Positions 52,784 through 61,863 are shown, numbered from the stretch's first letter. The stretch is DNA of 64,000 nucleotides from Halorientalis regularis (GCF_023698535.1 NZ_JALJCL010000003.1:186001-250000), one strand, 5' to 3'. Numbers and translations: made by a program. Notes: a model not told the origin generated them from the letters alone.

Positions 52784-53203
52784 ATGCTCTCGAATACCCG
52801 AATCCGTCGGATTCCGCAGGCCTGGCGCGTTGCGATTCTCGGAACGGTAGCTGCATTACCCGCCACTGCCGTCATAAACTGGCTTCCGAACTCCGAGGCG
52901 ACTGTCGGTGGTGGGGTACTGCTGGTTGGGTCAGTACTCGCAGGAGCCGTCGCAGCTAACCGCTCGGTAGAGCCGAGTACTGCTGGGCTCCGTGCTGGGT
53001 TTCTGGGCGGACTGGTCGCAGTATTCGTATTTGTTCTCACAGAAGGCACGACTGTACCGTGGTCTCTCAATACGGTTGTGTTCTTCCTCATTGCCGTCGT
53101 GATGCTTCTGTGTCTCTCGCCGGTGCTCGGCCTCATTTCCGGTCGAATTGGTGGCTGGGTAGCGAACACTGTCGCCGGTTTCAGGGTCGATCAGGCATCG
53201 TGA
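52784..53203 (+). CDS. Four-helix membrane protein (DUF5518-like)
   Basis: A 139-residue protein with four membrane helices at about residues 15-33, 44-60, 72-92 and 96-125, separated by short Gly/Ala loops (GLRAGFLGGLVAVFVFVL). It resembles haloarchaeal DUF5518 proteins. An earlier start (52751) would add 11 basic residues. Composition is AT-richer than neighbours, in line with the noncoding patch upstream. Function unknown. Confidence 0.5.
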   Translation: MLSNTRIRRIPQAWRVAILGTVAALPATAVINWLPNSEATVGGGVLLVGSVLAGAVAANRSVEPSTAGLRAGFLGGLVAVFVFVLTEGTTVPWSLNTVVFFLIAVVMLLCLSPVLGLISGRIGGWVANTVAGFRVDQAS

Positions 53204-53438
53204 CCGAGCGATAGTGTACTCCCAACAGTGCCGTATGGACGTGCACACCGGTCACGAGTATCCGCGAGCGTAGCGAGCGGTTCACCGGCCACGAACGAAC
53301 GTCCCGAGTGAGTCGTCCGGCAGTTTTCCCCACGTTTTTGTTTCTTCGGATGGCCTGTGGCCACCACTCGGTCGCAAGAACGTGGGCTGGCTGTATCCTG
53401 CACGACGGATGCGACGCTCCGGGAACGGCGTCAGCTGG
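53204..53438. other. Convergent spacer with hairpin element
   Basis: 235 bases without a gene. The sequence TTTTCCCCACGTTTTTG (53324-53340) and CGCAAGAACGTGGGC (53373-53387) are roughly complementary and are a degenerate inverted pair of the dispersed element found at 4541 and 9771. A short CCGCGAGCGTAGCGAGCGG palindrome also occurs near 53262-53280. Confidence 0.5.
53361..53390 (+). repeat. Dispersed element, degenerate copy C
   Basis: CCACCACTCGGTCGCAAGAA, then CGTGGGCTGG, preserves the same flanking CCACCACTCGG as copy A at 4541 but with substitutions in the core. A reversed copy 40 bases upstream makes a potential hairpin. Confidence 0.65.
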
Positions 53439-55157
53439 TTACTCGGGGCCCTGCCAGCGAGCAACCTCACCAGTGGCACCGTCTACACTCGCGTACACAA
53501 TGACCTGGTCGCCATCCGGCTCTACGGCTGTCTCGAGAATCGTACCAGCACCGATCGGCTCGTCGCTGGTCAGCGAACCGACGCGGTCGGTGAACAGGCC
53601 TGGTGCCTCCTGTGGTTGTGCGACGAGTGTCTTGGCGCCCGTGTCTGCGACGACTTCGATCGTGAGTGACCCGAGATCGCCAGCATCGGGGGACTCGTAA
53701 CGAAACGACAGCGCGTCTGCCGGCACTGCCCGGCTGGCCGCTGTCTCTGACAGCTCGTCTGTGGGGACAGACAAAGTCGTGAGTTTACCGACCGCACCCT
53801 CGCCGTTGACCGCGAAGACGGTCACCGAGTCCCCGTCCGGATCGACTTGGACCGCAACACTGTCACCGGCGCTGACGGACCGCTGCTGTGGCTGGATTTC
53901 GGTGGATCCCCCCGAATCAGCCTCTATCCGGAGCGCTGCCGCGTCGGTATCTTCGGTGATTCTTACCCAGAGTTCACCGCGCCCCTGGCCACGTAGCGGC
54001 TCGTACTGGAACGTCAGCGCCTCTGGCGACACCAGCTCCGCAGCCGCCGTCTGCGAGAGCTCTCGCTCCGCCGGGTCTGCAGTGAGTTGTTCGACGTCGT
54101 AGGTCCCAGTTGCGGTGATGGGGTTGTCGTTCACCTCGACCGATCTCGAGCTATCGATGGCCGCGGTCCCGAAGGAGGTCTCGATCATCTCTCGTCTGTC
54201 TTCACCGGTATCCTCCGCTGCAAGGGCGAACTGTGACTCGAAAGTTTCCCGCCTCGCGTCGAAGTCCACCGCTGCGACCACATGCTCACCGGAGCGCGGT
54301 CTGAACTGCGGATCAGGGGTGAGCTGTACGTCCCCGAAGAACTGATCACCTGTTGCTGGCCCGAGCTGGCCGACCACGAGATCACCGGTTCCGGCCTGTT
54401 CGAGCAATTCTGCAATGCTTTCATCGGTCTCGAAGACCCGGGAACGGGTCCCGTCTCCGGCGGCAATCGTCTGGTCGAGTTGGCTGGCGTCCGGCCCGAT
54501 TATTACTGTCTCGTCTGTGATTGCTACCGCAGGTGGATCATTCACTGAATCGGGAACGTCGACGGGCTCGTATCGGTCGTACCCACGGTCCGTGCTGGTT
54601 TGTTCGTAGGCAACACCGAACGTCTCGTCTGTGGGCTCGATCAATCGTTCATCTAGCTGGTCGGTTGCGAAGGATCCCTCGGCGATTACGGTCTCATTGG
54701 TGACAGTGACCTCGTTCACCGTCGAGTCGGACGTCGGCGTAGGATTCACGGCCTGGGCGAGTCCGGCAAACGAGAGCGACAATTGACCAACGCCGACAGC
54801 CGTCCCGCCTATCACGAGCGGATACAGAACCAGCGGATCATCGACGGACGGATCCGAAAGGCCACCAGAGCCACCGACGGTGTCGTCGGGGAAATTGTCC
54901 AGATTAGCGTAGGCAAAAAATATCCCACTTTGGTCTGTCGTCAACCACTGGCCATAGGGCAAGTCGCCCGCCGGATCGAACGTGTCCGTCGACGAGTCGT
55001 CTGTCGGAGTGTCGTCGGTCGGACTGTCGGTTACCTCTTGATCGGTACCGCCGCTGCAACCGGCCAGTGCTGCCGTCAGGCCGCCCATCCCGAGCAGGAA
55101 TCGGCGTCGACTCTTACTCGTCTGTGTCGCACTGTCGTCGTTGTCGTTAGCGGGCAT
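53439..55157 (-). CDS. Tat lipoprotein with duplicated C-terminal domain
   Basis: A 572-residue secreted lipoprotein. Twin-arginine RRRFLLGMGG (17-26) leads to the lipobox LAGC with the modified Cys34. A Thr/Asp/Ser spacer (38-60) follows. The body (about 61-400) is rich in Asp/Thr/Gly beta strands. Two C-terminal repeats, about residues 390-475 and 478-572, both run from ALTFQYE/ALSFRYE to VDPDGDSVTVFA/VEPDGDQVIVYA. The same unit ends the other lipoprotein (55885-57264). A binding or envelope structural role is likely; nothing enzymatic is visible. It is followed by a convergent spacer; upstream is the RDD gene. Confidence 0.7.
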   Translation of the reverse strand: MPANDNDDSATQTSKSRRRFLLGMGGLTAALAGCSGGTDQEVTDSPTDDTPTDDSSTDTFDPAGDLPYGQWLTTDQSGIFFAYANLDNFPDDTVGGSGGLSDPSVDDPLVLYPLVIGGTAVGVGQLSLSFAGLAQAVNPTPTSDSTVNEVTVTNETVIAEGSFATDQLDERLIEPTDETFGVAYEQTSTDRGYDRYEPVDVPDSVNDPPAVAITDETVIIGPDASQLDQTIAAGDGTRSRVFETDESIAELLEQAGTGDLVVGQLGPATGDQFFGDVQLTPDPQFRPRSGEHVVAAVDFDARRETFESQFALAAEDTGEDRREMIETSFGTAAIDSSRSVEVNDNPITATGTYDVEQLTADPAERELSQTAAAELVSPEALTFQYEPLRGQGRGELWVRITEDTDAAALRIEADSGGSTEIQPQQRSVSAGDSVAVQVDPDGDSVTVFAVNGEGAVGKLTTLSVPTDELSETAASRAVPADALSFRYESPDAGDLGSLTIEVVADTGAKTLVAQPQEAPGLFTDRVGSLTSDEPIGAGTILETAVEPDGDQVIVYASVDGATGEVARWQGPE

Positions 55158-55351
55158 ACTGGTGAACGCCTCTACGAGGTGTACACGTACTAGTCTCTCA
55201 TGAGTCCACTAACAGCGTTTCGCGTTGAGAAACAGTCCGGATGTCGATAGGATCGACCGATATCTTATCTTCTCGCACAAGACGAATCGCGGGACCTCAA
55301 GCGGGCGTTCGAGTATCGGGTCGGCGTCCCACGGGCGTGGTTCGGATTCGC

Positions 55352-55807
55352 TCAGGATCGGACGACGGCCGTGCCGGCAACCCGGTCGCCGAGCCGTCGC
55401 TGGCCGTCCGAGAGGGCGACCGCGACGATCCTGACGAGGTAAAAGAAGGGGAGCCAGTCGACGAGTCGGAGGACGTTGCGACCGAGGACGGCACCGAGCG
55501 ACGGCGCGGTCCCGTCGGCGGCGACCACCCGGATGCTGACGAGGTACTTGCCGAGGGTCTTGCCGGTCCACCACTCGGCGAGCGTGTGGTAGCCGATGGC
55601 GAGCGCGAGCCAGAGGCCCAGTCCGATCGCGGCGGGCGTGCCGGTGAGATTCGTCTCGACGCCGCTCGCAGTGGTCGCCGTCTGGCCGGTGATCGCACCG
55701 ACGGCCGAGACGGCGATCATGAAGAGCGCGATCCAGACGACCGAGTCGATAGCCATCGCGACGCCGCGGATGCCGACGCCGCACCGGTCGGAGTCGAGTG
55801 CGTCCAT
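55352..55807 (-). CDS. RDD family membrane protein
   Basis: A 151-residue RDD protein. The opening MDALDSDRCGVGIRGVAMAIDSVVW carries the Arg-Asp pattern of the first helix (an R and D separated by hydrophobic residues); further helices are at about 25-45, 57-77 and 110-130, with the conserved WTGKTLGKYLVSIRVV loop. RDD proteins may transport small molecules or ions (some are Na+ or Li+/H+ exchangers), but most are unassigned. It lies between the two paralogous lipoprotein genes on the same strand. Confidence 0.8.
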   Translation of the reverse strand: MDALDSDRCGVGIRGVAMAIDSVVWIALFMIAVSAVGAITGQTATTASGVETNLTGTPAAIGLGLWLALAIGYHTLAEWWTGKTLGKYLVSIRVVAADGTAPSLGAVLGRNVLRLVDWLPFFYLVRIVAVALSDGQRRLGDRVAGTAVVRS

Positions 55808-55884
55808 ACCTGACCCGTCGAGCGGGGAGCCCAATAACGTGAAGGCGACGTTTCAGCGCGGGAAACACCGGCGGTTCCCCTCGG

Positions 55885-57264
55885 TCAGGGGAACGTCTCC
55901 CGGGCTATCGTCCCCGTGGTGCCGTCGACGGTGGCGGTGACGGCGACTTCGTCCCCCTCGGGGTCGATGTAGACGTAGAAATAGAGCCCCTCCTGGGGTG
56001 TCGTCGTCGAGGCTTCGTATCCCGATTCGAGCGCCCGCATCGTCACCTTGTCCACTGCCATGTCGGCGGTGAGTCCGACCTTGACCTTGCGGCCGCCGTC
56101 GTAGCTGAACTCGATCCCGTCTTCGGGCACGGCCTCGGTGACTGCGGGTGGGGGATCGCCCGACGGCACTTCGTTGCCCGGAGTTGTGGGCGTCGTTGGA
56201 GGCTGGCTGAAATCGACATCGAACACGTCCCCGGTGTACGACCCGGTCGCTGAGAGTCGCCTCTCACCGCCCGTGAACGATGTATCGGCGCTCGACGTAC
56301 CCAGTTTGGACTTCAGGCGGTCTCTCCCCGATCCATCGAGTCCGCCGTCCTGAACGGCCAGTTCCGCAGTAACCTCGTTCTCGTCCGGCGCGAAGTTCAC
56401 GGTGCCGAATACGTGATCACGGTCGGTCAGCAAGTCGTTCGCGATCAGACTGTCCGTGTCACCGAACATATAGTCGCTCGGGTCGGCCGACCCCTTCCAC
56501 CCGGCAACGAGGTCGCCCCGCCCTCCGTCGTCGACCAGCCACTCGAAGGTCCCGTCCTCGTCGACGGCGAGGCTCCCGTCGCCGCGCTGGGCGTCGACGG
56601 CCGCTTCCAACTCCTCGCGCGTGTCCGCGACCACGACCGCCGACCCACTGAGGCCCGTGACGCCGTCGAAATCGGGGGTGGTCGGCCTATAGATCGTGAA
56701 TCCACGGTAGTCGCCGCTGGACTCGAAGGCGATCTGGCCGATGAGGTCGTCGGTCCCCTCCCGGAGACTTTCGTCGGCCTCGCGCTCGTCGATCTCGCCG
56801 ACGCCGACCATGACTCCGTCGGCCACGAACAGTTCGTCGACGATCTCCGCCGGCTCTTCCGGATCGACGAGGTAGCCGAGGCCGCCGGCAGCGATCCCCA
56901 GTGCCGCACCGGCGATCAGTCGGCCCCCGGCCTGGAGCGGCCAGCCGAGCAGGGGATCGTCGATCTCGTCCAGTCCCGAGAGGTTCGGAACGAACTCGGC
57001 GGCTTCGCCGCCGTCTCGCGACGGGAGCATGAGTGGGAGCAGTCGGTCGGCTCGCGGGGAGTCCCGCGTGATGCGAAAGTCGATATATCCGACCAGGAGT
57101 CCGTCATCGCTCGGTGGGATCCAGTCGGTGTAGTTCGGATAGTCACCGCCGCCGAGGCCGAAACAGCCGCCGAGCGCGGCCGTCGCTGCTGTGGCACCGA
57201 GGCCCAGGAACCGGCGGCGACCACACGAGGATGCGACTGACGGGGCGTCGGAGGAGTGAGTCAT
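55885..57264 (-). CDS. Tat lipoprotein, paralogue of the upstream-sharing envelope protein
   Basis: A 459-residue lipoprotein with Tat signal GRRRFLGLGATAATAALGG and lipobox LGGC, Cys34. A hydrophobic patch near residues 112-135 (LIAGAALGIAAGGLGYLV) is unusual for an exported protein. The body includes YIDFRITRDSPRADRLLPLM and VVVADTREELEAAVDAQRGD. The C-terminal unit GIEFSYDGGRKVKVG to DPEGDEVAVTATVDGTTG matches the repeated unit in the neighbouring lipoprotein at 53439-55157. Function unknown. Confidence 0.7.
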   Translation of the reverse strand: MTHSSDAPSVASSCGRRRFLGLGATAATAALGGCFGLGGGDYPNYTDWIPPSDDGLLVGYIDFRITRDSPRADRLLPLMLPSRDGGEAAEFVPNLSGLDEIDDPLLGWPLQAGGRLIAGAALGIAAGGLGYLVDPEEPAEIVDELFVADGVMVGVGEIDEREADESLREGTDDLIGQIAFESSGDYRGFTIYRPTTPDFDGVTGLSGSAVVVADTREELEAAVDAQRGDGSLAVDEDGTFEWLVDDGGRGDLVAGWKGSADPSDYMFGDTDSLIANDLLTDRDHVFGTVNFAPDENEVTAELAVQDGGLDGSGRDRLKSKLGTSSADTSFTGGERRLSATGSYTGDVFDVDFSQPPTTPTTPGNEVPSGDPPPAVTEAVPEDGIEFSYDGGRKVKVGLTADMAVDKVTMRALESGYEASTTTPQEGLYFYVYIDPEGDEVAVTATVDGTTGTIARETFP

Positions 57265-57320
57265 GTTATCGGGAGGGCGCGCAACGGTATCTCATTCGGT
57301 CAGGAGATTGTTAAAACGTA

Positions 57321-58985
57321 TCATTCGGGTTCGTGTTCGGCCCCGAGATCGGGAATGTGGACGGTGACAGTGCTGTCGTCGGACTCGCGGTCTCCGAAGG
57401 ACAGTCGGCCGCCGAGGCGGGTCACGCCCCAGGAGACGAGCCAGAGGCCGACACCCGTGCCGTGCATACCTTCGGTTTCCTCGCCTTCGAGCAGGACGGC
57501 CCGCTCGTGGTCGGGGATTCCCGGACCGGAATCACGCACGTCGAGCGTCCCGCCGTCGTCGCTAGGTCGGACGGCGACGACCACCGGCTCGTCCCCGTCG
57601 ATGTGTTCCATCGAGTTCTCGACCAGTTCTTCGAGGACGAGCCGGACGATCTCCGGGTCGGACCGTATCTCGACGGGGTCGTCCGGACGGTCGACGGTGA
57701 CCCGCTCGCCGTCGGTTCGATCAGCGACCGTCTCGGCCACAGCCGACAGGTCACACCGCTCCCGTCGCGGCGTCGGATCGGTCATCAGCCGTTCGGAGCG
57801 CTCGATGGCCGACGAGAGGTCGACGAGGCCGTACGCGAGCGTCTCGATCCGGTCGAAGTATCGTTCCGTCTCGGCGTCGCCGAGGTCCTCGTCCCGGATC
57901 GTCTCGGCGAATCCGCGGATCGCGTCGAGGTCGTTCCGGAGGTTGTGACGCGTGATCCGGTTGAGCACCTGGAGCCGCTGTTCGCGGGTCTTCCGGTCGG
58001 TCACGTCCCGGAACCGGTAGGCGTACCCGAGGACGGTCCCGGTTCCGTCCTCGATGGCGCTCCGGTCGACGACGAACTCCCGACGACCGTCCGCAGTCCG
58101 GATCGTGAGCGGGGCCGACAGGTCGGTCCCCTCGTCGACGCCCGCGACCGTGTCCAGCGAGCGCTCCCGTAGTCGCGTTCGGTCGATCGCGAACACCTCG
58201 GCGGCGGCCTCGTTCAGGTCGAGCAGGCGGTTCGCGCGGTCGACTACGGCCACGGGCGAGCCCACCGTATCGAGCACCGCCTCCCGCGCGAGGTGGCCAG
58301 CGGTCGGCCCCGCTTCGAACAGGCCCGCCGTGAGTTCCATCGCCGCGTAGAGGCCGATCACGAGACAGAGCTGCAGGAACGCCGTCCGTAGCGTCGCGTC
58401 TGGTGTGAACAAGCGACCGAAGCCTACCGTCAGCGGCAGGAACGTGATACCCAGGCCTGCGACGGTGAGGACGCTCGCACGCGGGAGCGACAGGTCGTCG
58501 TACGCCGTCGCCGACCGGGCGATCAGGACGACCCCGAGCAGCCCGAGCGAGAACACCGCGATCTGCAGGACGAAGGTCGTCAGGTACGAGACGCGTCCGA
58601 CTGTTCCCAGTGGCACGCGCCCGATCTCGTGGACCCACGTGACGGCCGTGCTACCGATGGCGAGACAGCCGAGCGCGAGCAGCCCTGCCCAGCGCCCAGC
58701 GGTCAGCGCTGGTCCCCGACCGGTGTACTCGAAGACGAACCCGATCCAGAGCACGGACGTGAACGCGTAGCCACCGAGCAGGAGTGCCTCGATGGCTACC
58801 GTCGACCCGACCGGCGCGAGCCCGGTCTGCCACAGCGAGATCGTGACTGCAAGCGTGCCCAGCAGACAGACGAGGATCGCGAACGGGACCGCCCCCGGCC
58901 GATCGCGGTGCCAGGCGGTTCGGACGATCGCCGCAGCGCAGACGCCCGCGACCGCGACGCCACCGAGTATCCAGCCGGCGTCCAT
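57321..58985 (-). CDS. Sensor histidine kinase, coupled to a degenerate kinase
   Basis: A 554-residue kinase with about seven membrane helices (residues 5-222), a PAS domain (about 235-330), His347 in RITRHNLRNDLDAIRG, N457 (ELVENSMEHID) and DSGPGIP from residue 485, and the GTGVGLWLVSWGV lid. ATG 58985 overlaps the stop codon of the upstream degenerate kinase (TGATG), so the two are made together. The PAS-to-kinase segment VTDRKTREQRLQVLNRITRH aligns with the partner's VTDRRTREEKLTLLSRFVAD. Confidence 0.85.
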   Translation of the reverse strand: MDAGWILGGVAVAGVCAAAIVRTAWHRDRPGAVPFAILVCLLGTLAVTISLWQTGLAPVGSTVAIEALLLGGYAFTSVLWIGFVFEYTGRGPALTAGRWAGLLALGCLAIGSTAVTWVHEIGRVPLGTVGRVSYLTTFVLQIAVFSLGLLGVVLIARSATAYDDLSLPRASVLTVAGLGITFLPLTVGFGRLFTPDATLRTAFLQLCLVIGLYAAMELTAGLFEAGPTAGHLAREAVLDTVGSPVAVVDRANRLLDLNEAAAEVFAIDRTRLRERSLDTVAGVDEGTDLSAPLTIRTADGRREFVVDRSAIEDGTGTVLGYAYRFRDVTDRKTREQRLQVLNRITRHNLRNDLDAIRGFAETIRDEDLGDAETERYFDRIETLAYGLVDLSSAIERSERLMTDPTPRRERCDLSAVAETVADRTDGERVTVDRPDDPVEIRSDPEIVRLVLEELVENSMEHIDGDEPVVVAVRPSDDGGTLDVRDSGPGIPDHERAVLLEGEETEGMHGTGVGLWLVSWGVTRLGGRLSFGDRESDDSTVTVHIPDLGAEHEPE

Positions 58986-60622
58986 CAGCAGTCACCTCCC
59001 GAACCCTCCGGGGACGGGAACTCGGCCGTCACTCGCCGCTCGTCCCCGTCCCGCGTCACCGAGACTGACCCGCCGGCTCCCTCGACCGCGAGACGAATGA
59101 CTGGAATCGTCACCTCGTCGCTCCGGGCCGCATCCGACCGCTCTCCGGACGCTGCCGGGTCGGCACTGACCCGGACCGTCGGCGGTTCCACCGTGGCCCT
59201 GATCGCCACGCGGCCGACTGTGCGCTCGAGAGCGTCCTCGACGATAAGTTTCACCACCGTCTCGAACAGTCCGGGCGGGAGATCGGACGAGAGCGGTTCG
59301 TCCGGCATCTCGACGGCAGGGTCGGGAACGTCGCCGTTCCCTCGCCCGTCTGCGGCCCGCTCGACGGCCTCGGGTATCCGAGGTCGAAGGTCGGTTCCGC
59401 TGGCGGTTCCCGCGCCATCGGCGATGGCCTGTTCGATCTCCCGGGCATGCGCGACCAGAGTCGTGAGGTCTGTCGTTCGGGTCCAGACGCGGTCGGCCAC
59501 TACGGTCTCGTCGGCCGTCTCGGTTCCGTCGGTGACCGCGGCGGCGTCCGCGGCCACGTCGGCCATCCGGTCGTCGACGACGTCCGCGACGAACCGGGAG
59601 AGCAACGTCAGCTTCTCCTCTCTGGTCCGGCGGTCAGTGACGTCGGTACAGAGCAGGACCGTCCCGAACGACCGGCCGCGCCGATCGGTTACCGGCGATC
59701 CAGTCACCTCGACGGTCCTGCCACCGGCATCGAGCCGAATCGGCTCCTGTGAGGCGACGACCTCGTCCGGATCAGCCCGTTGGTCCAGGACTGCGGATAC
59801 CGGGCGGCCGGTGGCCTTCTCGGTTGGGACGCCGAACAGGCGTTCAGCGGCCGGATTCAGGTCCTGGACCGTCCCCGTTCGGTCCGCGACGACCACGCCG
59901 TCAGCCAACTCGTCCACGACGCGGTCACGGCCGGCGACGCGCGCGGCCGGGAGCGTCTCGAAGATCGGGTAGCGCCGTACCGGGAGGAGGAAGGAGCCGC
60001 CGGCGAGCGCGATCGATGCGGGGTACAACACGGGACGGCCGAACACCTGCGCGACGTGGACGGCCGACAGGAGGACGACGACCCCGCCGGATAACACCAG
60101 TGGCTCCCGAACGGGGAAGGCGTTCGCGCCGACCGACGCCCACAGTAACAGGTAGATCCCGACCGTCGCCAGAAATCCCACGAGGAGATAGCCGACAGTG
60201 AGTGCGTCGACAAGCGCGACCGATGGCCCGGCGGTCGCGGCCCGGACCGCGACGGTGACGCTCCCCAGCGAGAGCAGTCCCACACCCGTCGCGACGACCC
60301 GGATGGACCGGGGGTCGCGGCCGGTGTACCTGAACGCGAACAGCGACCAGAAGCCCCCAGCGACGACACTGGTCGCAGCACCGAGGACGACCCAGAGCAG
60401 GTCGGTCGACTCCCGACCGGTCAGGTCGCGGGCGACTGCCGCTCCGATCGGACCGGCCACGAGGAGGTGAACGAGACTTCCGAGGAGCAGGACCAGTGCG
60501 ACGCCCAGAAGCGAGCGTGCAGTCGCCTCGTCGCGTTGCGGCCACAGCGACGCCGCGAGCGCGCCGGCGACCACGGCTGCCAGGATTCCGACCGCGAGGC
60601 GACCGACGGGAGCGACGCTCAT
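58985..60622 (-). CDS. Degenerate histidine-kinase-like sensor (pseudokinase)
   Basis: A 545-residue protein with the same architecture as its neighbour: about seven membrane helices (residues 8-225), a PAS domain (about 230-325; VVVADRTGTVQDLNPAAERL), then a helical region. The phosphoacceptor histidine is absent: the dimerisation-helix equivalent is KLTLLSRFVADVVDDRMADV. The N-box asparagine is lost (VETVVKL-IVEDALERTVGR region), and no DxGxG or GxGLGL box is seen. It cannot be a normal kinase. It may sense a signal and modulate the coupled active kinase, perhaps by heterodimerisation. The start at 60622 MSVAPVGRLAVG begins the first helix. Confidence 0.75.
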   Translation of the reverse strand: MSVAPVGRLAVGILAAVVAGALAASLWPQRDEATARSLLGVALVLLLGSLVHLLVAGPIGAAVARDLTGRESTDLLWVVLGAATSVVAGGFWSLFAFRYTGRDPRSIRVVATGVGLLSLGSVTVAVRAATAGPSVALVDALTVGYLLVGFLATVGIYLLLWASVGANAFPVREPLVLSGGVVVLLSAVHVAQVFGRPVLYPASIALAGGSFLLPVRRYPIFETLPAARVAGRDRVVDELADGVVVADRTGTVQDLNPAAERLFGVPTEKATGRPVSAVLDQRADPDEVVASQEPIRLDAGGRTVEVTGSPVTDRRGRSFGTVLLCTDVTDRRTREEKLTLLSRFVADVVDDRMADVAADAAAVTDGTETADETVVADRVWTRTTDLTTLVAHAREIEQAIADGAGTASGTDLRPRIPEAVERAADGRGNGDVPDPAVEMPDEPLSSDLPPGLFETVVKLIVEDALERTVGRVAIRATVEPPTVRVSADPAASGERSDAARSDEVTIPVIRLAVEGAGGSVSVTRDGDERRVTAEFPSPEGSGGDC

Positions 60623-60694
60623 CGTCCTCGCCGCCCCTGTCGCGTCCGTCGAACGCAGTTCCAGTTCCCTGGCAACGTGGTACTCCTCCAGTCG

Positions 60695-61123
60695 TCAATC
60701 GTCCGCCGGCGCACGAGCGGGTACGCGCCCCCGGGCGTGTGTGCCGTCAGTGTCGACGGCCAGTTCGAATCCCTCTTCCCCGAACGTGACGGAAAAAGTA
60801 TCGATCACCGCGCGGTAACGCTTGTGGTGGTGGCCGTCGTCGTGATCGATGTGATATTCGGTCTCCACGAGACCCAGTTCGGCCAGTTCGTTGAGACGAC
60901 GGAACGCCGTTGCCCGGGAGACGCCGGCCTCGTCCGCGACCGCCCCGCCGCTGCGCGGGCGGTCGAGGATCGCCTCCAGCACCGCCCGCGTGTACTCGTC
61001 GCCCAGGAGTTCGAGCAGTTCGTCGGGGTTGGTGCCGACCGTCCCTGCGGTGTCCGCATCGTCGGTTTCCCGTTCGCTCCGTACGCCATCGGTCGTTCCG
61101 TACCGCCGCGTGTCTCCGGTCAT
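60695..61123 (-). CDS. Winged-helix transcriptional regulator
   Basis: A 142-residue ArsR-like or haloarchaeal winged-helix regulator. The HTH runs from DELLELLGDEYTRAVLEAIL to VSRATAFRRLNELAELGLVE (about residues 35-85), and a wing follows (EYHIDHDDGHHHKRYRAVID); the His-rich wing DDGHHHKR may bind metal. ATG 61123 is chosen; the preceding frame is Arg-rich. It is upstream of and same-strand with the kinase pair, and divergent from the response regulator. Its targets may be either. Confidence 0.75.
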   Translation of the reverse strand: MTGDTRRYGTTDGVRSERETDDADTAGTVGTNPDELLELLGDEYTRAVLEAILDRPRSGGAVADEAGVSRATAFRRLNELAELGLVETEYHIDHDDGHHHKRYRAVIDTFSVTFGEEGFELAVDTDGTHARGRVPARAPADD

Positions 61124-61272
61124 CGTATTTCGACCGAAACACGCCATCGTGCTATGGATCGATGCTAGCTGTACAGACGACCGCTCGCCGAACCATCTAG
61201 TAATACAGACGAAGTCGCTGGCGGGCCGAACGACAGGCGTTATGACCGTGACCGAACAATACAGAGACCGAG

Positions 61273-61863
61273 ATGGGTGACGGGACCGACGAAGCCGAGG
61301 AAGACCGCCCGCGGGCGCTGGTCGTCGACGACGAGCGAGAGGTGGCCGACGCGTACGCACTCCGGTTGCGGGGCCTCTGTGAGGTCGAGACGGCCTACGG
61401 CGGCGAGGACGCACTGCGAGCCGTCGAGGACCACGAGTTCGACGTGGTACTGCTGGATCGCCATATGCCGGGGCTGTCGGGCGACGAGGTTCTCGAACGC
61501 CTCGACGAAGGCGACTTCGACGGTCGGGTGATCATGGTCACCGCGATCGATCCGGGGTTCGACGTCCTCGATATGCCCTTCGACGACTACCTCTGCAAGC
61601 CGGTCGACCGCGAGGACGTGCGGGCGGCGGTTACGCATCAGTGTACGGTGCTGGGCTACGAGGTCCTCGGCGACTACTTCGGCGTCGAGTCCAAGCGGCG
61701 GGTCGTCGAGGCCGAACTCTCGGCCGAGGAACGGGCGTCCCACGAGGAGTTCGGGGAACTGCAAGCGACCGCCGAGCGGCTGGAGCGGCGCGCCAGACGC
61801 CTGCTCGGCGACGCGGCGGACGCGCTCGACGACTTCGATGCCATCGGCCGCGAGAGCGAGTGA
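61273..61863 (+). CDS. HalX-type response regulator
   Basis: A 196-residue receiver-HalX protein. Acidic pocket D19/D20 (VVDDERE), phosphoacceptor D62 (LLDRHMPGLSG), switch threonine in MVTAIDP (T90) and K109 (DYLCKPVDRED). After about residue 125 comes the helical HalX domain (YFGVESKRRVVEAELSAEER), found almost only in haloarchaea. No DNA-binding domain. It probably receives phosphate from one of the kinases here; the nearest active ones are at 57321 and 62766. Confidence 0.88.
   Translation: MGDGTDEAEEDRPRALVVDDEREVADAYALRLRGLCEVETAYGGEDALRAVEDHEFDVVLLDRHMPGLSGDEVLERLDEGDFDGRVIMVTAIDPGFDVLDMPFDDYLCKPVDREDVRAAVTHQCTVLGYEVLGDYFGVESKRRVVEAELSAEERASHEEFGELQATAERLERRARRLLGDAADALDDFDAIGRESE

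Noticed and set aside
58629-59972. A 447-codon plus-strand frame over the degenerate kinase
   Set aside because: Ser/Arg/Thr-rich shadow; the minus-strand protein has a coherent membrane and PAS architecture.
58985-60622. Frameshift as the reason for missing kinase motifs in the degenerate kinase
   Set aside because: The frame is open and acidic to the end and no other frame carries H-box, N-box or lid motifs, so the loss is of residues and not of frame.
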